64,000 nt of DNA, from assembly GCF_014646355.1 (NCBI RefSeq), contig NZ_BMNH01000012.1, forward strand, positions 62,001 through 126,000, read 5' to 3'. The stretch comes from Nonomuraea cavernae. Lineage in GTDB: Bacteria > Actinomycetota > Actinomycetes > Streptosporangiales > Streptosporangiaceae. This document shows, piece after piece, positions 59,090 to 64,000 of this stretch (position 1 is its first letter; every line of letters begins with the position of its first letter). The notes under the pieces are model-generated. The model was not told the DNA's origin, ran no database searches, and saw only the letters and a program-made list of their open reading frames with translations. The position numbers and the translations under genes were made by a program.

Positions 59090-59857
59090 GTGGACGCGAC
59101 GCTGGACTTCGGCGGCCGGGCGGTGCTGGTCACCGGCGGCACCAAGGGCATCGGCTTCGAGATCGCGCGGGCGTTCCTCGCCGCGGGAGCCGACGTGGTG
59201 GTGTGCGGCCGCGGCGAGCCGGAGACGCTGCCGAGCGCGGGCGGCAGGACGGCCCGCTTCGTCGCGGCCGACGTCCGCGACGCGAGCGCCGCCGTCCAGT
59301 TGGTGGAGCGTACGGTCGAGCTGCTCGGACGGCTCGACGTGCTGGTCAACAACGCCGGAGGCTCCCCCGACGCCGACGCGGCGACGGTCTCGCCGAGGTT
59401 CGTCGCCAGGATCGTGGACCTGAACCTGCTGGCCCCGTTCTACGTGGCCCAGCCCGCCAACCTGGTCATGCGCGCCCAGGAGACGGGCGGCTCGATCATC
59501 AACATCGGCAGCGTCTCCGGCGTGGACCCCCAGCCGGGCACCGCCGCCTACTCGGCGGCCAAGGCCGGCCTGCTCATGCTCACCAAGGCACTGGCGCTGG
59601 AGTGGTCGCCGAAGGTGCGGGTCAACCACATCACCACCGGCCTGACCCGTACGGAGGCTGCGGCGGCGGTCTACGGCGAGGACGGCGGCGCGGCGGTCGC
59701 CGCGGTCGTCCCGATGGGGCGGATGGCGGTGCCGGCCGACATCGCGAACGCCTGCCTCTACCTGGCCAGCGACCTCGCGGCCTACGTGACCGGCGCGGAC
59801 CTCGCGGTGCACGGCGGGGGCGAGTTCCCGGCCCGCTACACGGCGACGCGGACCTGA
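59090..59857 (+). CDS. Short-chain dehydrogenase/reductase (steroid cluster)
   Basis: 255 residues. TGGTKGIGFEIARAF nucleotide loop, VNNAGGSPDAD, NIGSVSGVDPQPG and AYSAAKAGL give the complete SDR active site. Position next to fadD3 and ltp2 suggests an Rv3549c-like role on a steroid-derived hydroxyl. The GTG start is set by GGGAGGA 5 nt upstream; the long frame before it is GC noise. Short 14-bp direct repeats (ACCGGTCGCGGTCC) follow the stop at about 59897-59930. Confidence 0.85.
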   Translation: MDATLDFGGRAVLVTGGTKGIGFEIARAFLAAGADVVVCGRGEPETLPSAGGRTARFVAADVRDASAAVQLVERTVELLGRLDVLVNNAGGSPDADAATVSPRFVARIVDLNLLAPFYVAQPANLVMRAQETGGSIINIGSVSGVDPQPGTAAYSAAKAGLLMLTKALALEWSPKVRVNHITTGLTRTEAAAAVYGEDGGAAVAAVVPMGRMAVPADIANACLYLASDLAAYVTGADLAVHGGGEFPARYTATRT

Positions 59858-59968
59858 CCGATCCCGCCACGATCGCGTTCATCGTGACCTTCACCGGTCG
59901 CGGTCCACCGGTCGCGGTCCACCGGTCGAGGGGAAGTCCGGCGAGGCCCGTGCCCCCGCCCGCGCGGC

Positions 59969-61156
59969 TCAGCCGTCCGCGCCCAGGACGAGGCCGCTGG
60001 TGGGCACGCCGGTGCCCGCCGTGACCATCACGTGGCTCACCCCCTCCGGCTGGTTGACCGACGTGCCGCGGACCAGCCGGACGGCCTCGGCGACGCCGTT
60101 CATGCCGTGCAGGTACGCCTCGCCGAGCTGACCGCCGTGCGTGTTGAACGGCAGCCGCCCGCCGAGTTCGAGGTGGCCGTCGGCGACGAAGTCCCTGGCC
60201 TCTCCCCTGCCGCAGAAGCCGAGCTCCTCCAGTTGCGGGAGCACCAGCGGCGTGAAGTGGTCGTACAGGATGGCCGCGTCCATGTCGCCGGGGCCGAGGC
60301 CGCTCTGCCCGTACAGTTGCCGGCCCACCAGCCCCATCTCCGGGATGCCGCTGATCGTCGGGCGGTAGTAGCTGGTCATCATGTGCTGGTCGGCGCCCGA
60401 GCCCTGGGCGGCGGCGCGGATCACGGCGGGCGGGTGCGGCAGGTCGCGGGCCCGCTCGGCCGAGACCACGACCAGCGCCTGCCCGCCGTCGGTCTCCTGG
60501 CAGCAGTCCAGCAGGCGCAGCGGCTCGGCGATCCAGCGCGACGCCTGGTGCTCCTCCAGGGTGATGGGCCGCTGGTAGAACCAGGCCGCCGGGTTGGTCG
60601 CGGCGTGCCGCCGGTCCACGACCGCGACCCGGCCGAAGTCCTCGCTGGTGGCGCCGTACTCGTGCATGTAACGGCGGGCGAACACGGCCACCCACTGCGC
60701 CGGCGTCGCCAGGCCGAACGGCGTCATCCAGGAGTAGGCGGCGCGGTCGGCGCTGGTGTCCATCGGCCGGTCCGCCTGGCCGAGGCCGTAACGCTCGCCC
60801 GAGCGCTCGTTGAACGCCCGGTAGCAGACGACGACCTCGGCGACGCCGGTCGCGACGGCCATGGCCGCCTGCTGGAGCGTGCCGCAGGCCGCGCCGCCGC
60901 CGTGACCGACGCGGGAGAAGAAGGTCAGCTCGCCGATCCCGGTGTTGCGGGCGATGTGGATCTCGGAGCTGCTGTCGGCGGTGAACGTGACCATCCCGTC
61001 GACGTCGGACGGCTTCAGCCCGGCGTCGGCCACGGCGGCGAGCACGGCCTCGCAGGCGAGCCGCAGCTCGCTGCGACCCGAGTTCTTGGAGAACTCCGTG
61101 GCGCCGATGCCCGCGACGGCCGCGACGCCGCTGAGCGGATGGGGGCGGCTGCTCAT
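59969..61156 (-). CDS. ltp2: Ltp2, thiolase-fold retro-aldolase of steroid side-chain degradation
   Basis: 395 residues. SCP-x/thiolase-like fold without the thiolase nucleophile cysteine. VAGIGATEFSKNSGRSELRLA, NTGIGELTFFSRVGHGGGA, AYRAFNERSG-like CYRAFNERSGERYGLGQ and THGGQLGEAYLHGMNG match mycobacterial Ltp2 (Rv3540c). It removes the last three side-chain carbons as propionyl-CoA, yielding the C19 ring ketone, and works with the DUF35 domain of ChsH2. ATG overlaps the chsH1 stop. Confidence 0.92.
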   Translation of the reverse strand: MSSRPHPLSGVAAVAGIGATEFSKNSGRSELRLACEAVLAAVADAGLKPSDVDGMVTFTADSSSEIHIARNTGIGELTFFSRVGHGGGAACGTLQQAAMAVATGVAEVVVCYRAFNERSGERYGLGQADRPMDTSADRAAYSWMTPFGLATPAQWVAVFARRYMHEYGATSEDFGRVAVVDRRHAATNPAAWFYQRPITLEEHQASRWIAEPLRLLDCCQETDGGQALVVVSAERARDLPHPPAVIRAAAQGSGADQHMMTSYYRPTISGIPEMGLVGRQLYGQSGLGPGDMDAAILYDHFTPLVLPQLEELGFCGRGEARDFVADGHLELGGRLPFNTHGGQLGEAYLHGMNGVAEAVRLVRGTSVNQPEGVSHVMVTAGTGVPTSGLVLGADG

Positions 61157-61692
61157 GTTCCGTCCTTGGGGTCTGCGGCCTTGGGGGCTGCGGCCTTGGG
61201 GTTTATGGCCTTCGGATCGGCGGCCTTCGGATCGGCGGCCGGCAACCTTACGGCGACGGTGCCGGAGACGTGCACGCCCCGGCCGTTGACGCCGCGCACG
61301 GCGATCTCGACCCGCTGGTCCTCGTCGTGCTTGGCGGTGACGGCGCCGGTCAGCACCATCGTGTCGCCGGGGTAGTTGGGCGCGCCGAGCCTGATCCTGA
61401 TCGCCTTGACGGTGGCGGCAGGACCCGCCCATTCGGTGACATAGCGGTCGACCAGGCCGTTGGTGGTCAGGATGTTCATGAACACGTCCTCGGAGCCCCG
61501 CTCGACGGCCAGGCCGGGGTCGTGGTGGACGTCCTGGTAGTCGCGGCTGGCGATGGCGGTCGCGACGATCAGGGTGCGGGTCAGCGGGATCGCCAGCTCC
61601 GGGAGCGGGTCGCCCACCGCCACCTCCCCGTACGTCCTGGAGGTCGGGTTCACGGCGTCACCGGAGTCGTACGTCCTGGAGGTCGGGTTCAC
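61153..61692 (-). CDS. chsH1: ChsH1, MaoC-like enoyl-CoA hydratase subunit
   Basis: 179 residues. The core LATAIASRDYQDVHHDPGLA-type block (here VATAIASRDYQDVHHDPG), VFMNILTTNGLVDRYVTEWAGP and RIRLGAPNYPGDTM match ChsH1 (Rv3541c), which pairs with ChsH2 to hydrate the steroid side-chain enoyl-CoA. Both ends carry repeats: the first 26 residues include a duplicated VNPTSRTY, and the tail is about five AADPK-like units. GTG at 61692 overlaps the chsE1 stop; the duplicated GTG at 61653 is an equally good start giving 166 residues. Confidence 0.9.
   Translation of the reverse strand: MNPTSRTYDSGDAVNPTSRTYGEVAVGDPLPELAIPLTRTLIVATAIASRDYQDVHHDPGLAVERGSEDVFMNILTTNGLVDRYVTEWAGPAATVKAIRIRLGAPNYPGDTMVLTGAVTAKHDEDQRVEIAVRGVNGRGVHVSGTVAVRLPAADPKAADPKAINPKAAAPKAADPKDGT
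61166..61240 (-). repeat. 15-bp in-frame minisatellite, 5 units, at the chsH1 3' end
   Basis: Five 15-bp units (TTCGGATCGGCGGCC and TTGGGGTCTGCGGCC variants on the + strand) encode AADPK/AAAPK/AINPK repeats immediately before the chsH1/ltp2 stop-start overlap. Confidence 0.9.
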
Positions 61693-61704
61693 GGCGTCAC
61701 CGGA
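61631..61704. repeat. Perfect 35-bp direct repeat spanning the chsE1 stop / chsH1 start
   Basis: Identical 35-bp copies at 61631-61665 and 61670-61704 (39-bp period, 13 codons). Each contains the GTGA sequence; only in the right-hand copy does TGA end chsE1, while GTG in either copy can start chsH1 in frame. Confidence 0.95.
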
Positions 61705-62993
61705 CCGGTGGCGAGGACGCCGCCGAGGCGGGCCAGGTCGGCGCTCGGCCCGCCCAGGGTTCCGGCGATCTGCCTGGCCCACAGGAAGTGCCGGTGCACG
61801 GGGTACTCGACGTCGACGCCGATGCCGCCGTGCACGTGCTGCACCCGGTGGGCCACGGTCAGCCCGGCGTCGCCGGCCCACCACTTCGCGACCAGCACGG
61901 CGGCCGGCGCGGGGCCCTCCTCCAGTGCGGTCACGGCCTGCCAGAGGCATACCCGCAGGGCGTCGATGTCGATGTAGCAGTCGGCGAGCTGGTGCTGCAC
62001 CGCCTGGAAGCCGCCCAGCGGGCGGCCGAACTGCCTGCGCTCGGTGAGGTAGGTCACCGCGTGCCGCAGCGCGCCCTGGGTGACGCCGAGTTGCAGGGCC
62101 GCCAGGGCGACGGCGGCGTGTTCGAGGGTCCACGCGACGGCTCCGCCGCCGGGCGTCCCGACCGCCTGCGCGGGCGCGCCGGTCAGGGTGAGGTTGCCGG
62201 CCAGGTCGTGCGTGGTGGTCTCGGCCCGTTCCCAGACGACGCCCTCGGCGCCGGACTCGACCAGGAACAGCCCCGGCCCGTGCTCGGTGGCGGCTGAGAC
62301 CAGCACATGACTCGCGCCGAACGGCGACGGGACCACGGCCTTCGTCCCGGTCAGCCGCCACCCATCGCCATCCGGTACCCCGTCGCCGTCCCGCGCGCTG
62401 CTGTCCCGACCAGCACCGTCCCGACCAGCACCGTCCCGACCAGCACCGTCCCGACCAGCACCGTCCCGACCAGCACCGTCCCGACCAGCACCGTCCCGAC
62501 CAGCACCGTCCCGACCGGCGGCATTCCGACCGGCGTCGTCTCGCGCGCTCTCGTCCCGACCTGCGGCCTGCCGGTGGGCGGCGCAGGCCGGGTGGGCCGG
62601 GTCGGCGGGGCCGAACTCCTCCAGCGCGAGGGTGAGCCGGGAGGTGCCGTCCACCACGCCGGGCAGCAGGGTCGCGCGCTGCGCGGGCGTGCCGTGCCCG
62701 GCGATCGCGAGGGCCGCGACGGCGGCCGGCCACAGCGGGACCGGCGCCACGAACCGGCCCTGCTCCTCCAGCAGGACGCAGAGCGCGGCCAGGCCGAGCC
62801 CGGCCCCGCCCGCCTCTTCCGGCGCGGCGATCCCGAGCAGGCCCGCCTTGCCCAGCTCCGACCAGAGCTCCTCGTCGAGGTGGGTCTCGGAGCTCTCGGC
62901 GGCACGGACGCGGTCGGTGGTGGCGCGGTCGGTGAGGATCTCGCGCGCCAGAGCGCGAACCTCTTCGAGCTCCTCGTCCAGGGTGAAGTCCAT
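61689..62993 (-). CDS. chsE1: ChsE1-like acyl-CoA dehydrogenase subunit with VNTR insert
   Basis: 434 residues against about 340 for FadE28/ChsE1 of mycobacteria. N-terminal helices MDFTLDEELEEVRALAREIL, GIAAPEEAGGAGLG; C-terminal RRQFGRPLGGFQAVQHQLADCYI and HVHGGIGVDVEYPVHRHFLW follow ChsE1, which with ChsE2 dehydrogenates the three-carbon steroid side chain. The extra 60 or so residues are a (GRDGA)n run between the N-terminal and beta domains, just before DGWRLTGTK. ATG overlaps the chsH2 stop by one base. Confidence 0.87.
   Translation of the reverse strand: MDFTLDEELEEVRALAREILTDRATTDRVRAAESSETHLDEELWSELGKAGLLGIAAPEEAGGAGLGLAALCVLLEEQGRFVAPVPLWPAAVAALAIAGHGTPAQRATLLPGVVDGTSRLTLALEEFGPADPAHPACAAHRQAAGRDESARDDAGRNAAGRDGAGRDGAGRDGAGRDGAGRDGAGRDGAGRDGAGRDSSARDGDGVPDGDGWRLTGTKAVVPSPFGASHVLVSAATEHGPGLFLVESGAEGVVWERAETTTHDLAGNLTLTGAPAQAVGTPGGGAVAWTLEHAAVALAALQLGVTQGALRHAVTYLTERRQFGRPLGGFQAVQHQLADCYIDIDALRVCLWQAVTALEEGPAPAAVLVAKWWAGDAGLTVAHRVQHVHGGIGVDVEYPVHRHFLWARQIAGTLGGPSADLARLGGVLATGPVTP
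62402..62566 (-). repeat. 15-bp VNTR inside chsE1
   Basis: Seven near-identical 15-bp units (CGTCCCGACCAGCAC; the first has T for C) from 62402 to 62506, then four diverged units. Each codes GRDGA-like residues on the - strand, keeping frame. Confidence 0.95.
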
Positions 62994-63973
62994 CAGTGGT
63001 GATCCTCCTGCGCGACCGGCCGGAACACGGGAAGTGAGAGACCGGGGTCCGCGTCGAGCCAGTCGAGCGTGACCGGCAGGTCGATCTCGACCTCGTCCGG
63101 GGTGACGCCGGCCAGGTTGGTGATGAGCCGGGTGCCTTCCGCGAGCTCCACGACCGCGACGACCAGCGGGTACTCGAACGCCGGATGACGTGGGTGGTGG
63201 CTGACCACGAAGCTGTGAACGTGCCCGCGGCCGGACGCCTCGACGGTGTCCCAGTCGAACGAGCCGCACTCCGGGCAGCAGGGGCCGGGCGGATGGCGCA
63301 ACGCCTGGCACGCGGCGCAGCGCTGGATGACCAGCCGGTGCTCACGCGCCGCCTCGAACCAGAACGCGTTGTCCCGGTTCACCGCCGGCCGCGGCCTGAG
63401 CGCCTCCGGCGGGGTCTCCGGGGTGTCCGCCGGAGATGGCGGCGTGGGGCGCCTCTGGGGGCGGAAGCGCAGGGTGCGCCAGCGCTGCACCGCGACCGTC
63501 TCGCCGTTCTGGTCCGTGTAGGTGCGTACGGTGGTCACGAACCGGCCGGGGCCGAGGGCGGTGACCTTCTCAGGGGAGATCGACTCGACGACCTCCCGCA
63601 CGCTGACGTGGTCGCCGGGCACCAGCTCGCGGTGGAACTCGAACTCCGAGTCGGTCGCCACGACCGAGGTGTAGCCGCCCTCGCCGAGCAGGGCGGCGAG
63701 TTCCTCGGAGCCCGGGCCGCCGCTCCGGCCCGCCACGGTGGCGGCGTACCCACGCATCGTCCACGCCTGCGTCATCGACGCGGGCGCGACGATCCCCGGC
63801 CGGCCGCTCGCGCGGGCCGCCTCCTCGTCCTGGTAGACGGGGTTGCCGTCGCCCATGGCCTCGGCCCAGTGGCGGATCATCGGCGCGTTGACCGGGTCGG
63901 GACCGGGCCTGGGCGGCACGATCTCGCGGCCGGTGAAGGCCAGCAGCCGCTCCTCGTACCCGTCAACGGCCAC
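62993..63973 (-). CDS. chsH2: ChsH2, MaoC-like hydratase fused to a DUF35 domain
   Basis: 326 residues. Residues 1-165 form a MaoC-type hot-dog domain (VNAPMIRHWAEAMGDGNPVY, PGIVAPASMTQAW). A Pro-rich linker leads to a DUF35 OB-fold with a zinc ribbon (CAACQALRHPPGPCCPEC). This layout is that of Rv3542c: the first part pairs with ChsH1, the DUF35 part docks Ltp2. The GTG at 63973 has no clear ribosome-binding site and the frame stays open to the window edge, so the true start could lie beyond it. Confidence 0.9.
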   Translation of the reverse strand: MAVDGYEERLLAFTGREIVPPRPGPDPVNAPMIRHWAEAMGDGNPVYQDEEAARASGRPGIVAPASMTQAWTMRGYAATVAGRSGGPGSEELAALLGEGGYTSVVATDSEFEFHRELVPGDHVSVREVVESISPEKVTALGPGRFVTTVRTYTDQNGETVAVQRWRTLRFRPQRRPTPPSPADTPETPPEALRPRPAVNRDNAFWFEAAREHRLVIQRCAACQALRHPPGPCCPECGSFDWDTVEASGRGHVHSFVVSHHPRHPAFEYPLVVAVVELAEGTRLITNLAGVTPDEVEIDLPVTLDWLDADPGLSLPVFRPVAQEDHH

Positions 63974-64000
63974 CGGCCCGGACGGGCTGACGTCGTCGGC

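Noticed and set aside
62402..62566. CRISPR-like array of short repeats
   Set aside because: Units are contiguous without unique spacers, 15 bp long and translated in frame within chsE1; no cas genes are present.
63963..64000. End of a further - strand gene (possibly chsE2) before chsH2
   Set aside because: A frame with a TGA overlapping the chsH2 start exists, but only about a dozen codons are inside the window, too few to identify.

Overview
The window is high-GC DNA dense with genes, many of them overlapping by ATGA or GTGA. GTG and TTG start codons are frequent. The thrS, HIT, pgsA and patA genes for phosphatidylinositol mannoside lipids, an EF-G-like factor, F420-type oxidoreductases, WS/DGAT and a KstR2-type steroid regulon all point to an actinomycete. 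The overall flavour suggests a Streptosporangiales-like soil organism (Nonomuraea or Streptosporangium type). That placement is inferred from gene families alone, because no rRNA or tRNA is present.

Region 1 (1-15.9 kb) is mostly housekeeping. It holds patA and pgsA, an EF-G-like GTPase, a secreted GHL10 glycosidase, a secreted EEP-family nuclease or phosphatase, a HIT phosphorylase, an Asp23 protein, a membrane TPR protein with a degenerate P-loop, a TM2 protein, thrS, a GH25 lysozyme, an LLM oxidoreductase and phosphoglucomutase. The usual thrS-HIT-pgsA-patA neighbourhood is recognisable but interrupted by unrelated genes.

Region 2 (15.9-21.9 kb) is accessory. It has a membrane protein with a possible helix-turn-helix tail, DUF2786, HD-hydrolase and DUF4031 proteins, a beta-phosphoglucomutase-like HAD enzyme, a cytochrome P450 coupled to a small unknown protein, and a DUF4142 lipoprotein.

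Region 3 (21.97-35.68 kb) is the most striking block: a methionine-salvage supercluster in three units. The + operon encodes a BMP-type nucleoside ABC importer, then mtnA, a nucleoside hydrolase, mtnC and mtnB, chained by stop/start overlaps. The - operon encodes a second, ribose-type ABC importer and mtnK. Divergent from it is mtnD. Together they look like a dedicated route that takes up methylthioadenosine and/or methylthioribose, cleaves and phosphorylates it, and rebuilds the methionine keto-acid. MTA-specific uptake and the use of an IunH-type hydrolase for the nucleosidase step are inferences.

Region 4 (35.7-42.9 kb) has a D-2-hydroxyacid dehydrogenase, an unusual alpha/beta-hydrolase to acyl-CoA ligase fusion, and a lipid group: a diacylglycerol kinase-like protein, two PAP2 phosphatases and WS/DGAT.

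Region 5 (43.2-64.0 kb) is a steroid (sterol or bile-acid type) catabolic island. It contains fadD17, fadA6, kstR2, ipdF, an enoyl-CoA hydratase, two acyl-CoA dehydrogenases, ipdC, ipdB, ipdA, echA20, a second SDR, fadD3, a third SDR, ltp2, chsH1, chsE1 and chsH2. These encode removal of the last side-chain carbons and opening of rings C and D. Two copies of a CTAACA-TT-TGTTAG-like dyad lie in the divergent intergenic regions and are proposed KstR2 operators. A T7SS-substrate-like gene pair of lower GC is inserted in the island.

A recurring feature is in-frame minisatellite DNA (12-, 15- and 36-39-bp units) inside genes or exactly at stop/start junctions, seen at 24.6, 49.9, 52.0, 61.2, 61.65 and 62.4 kb.
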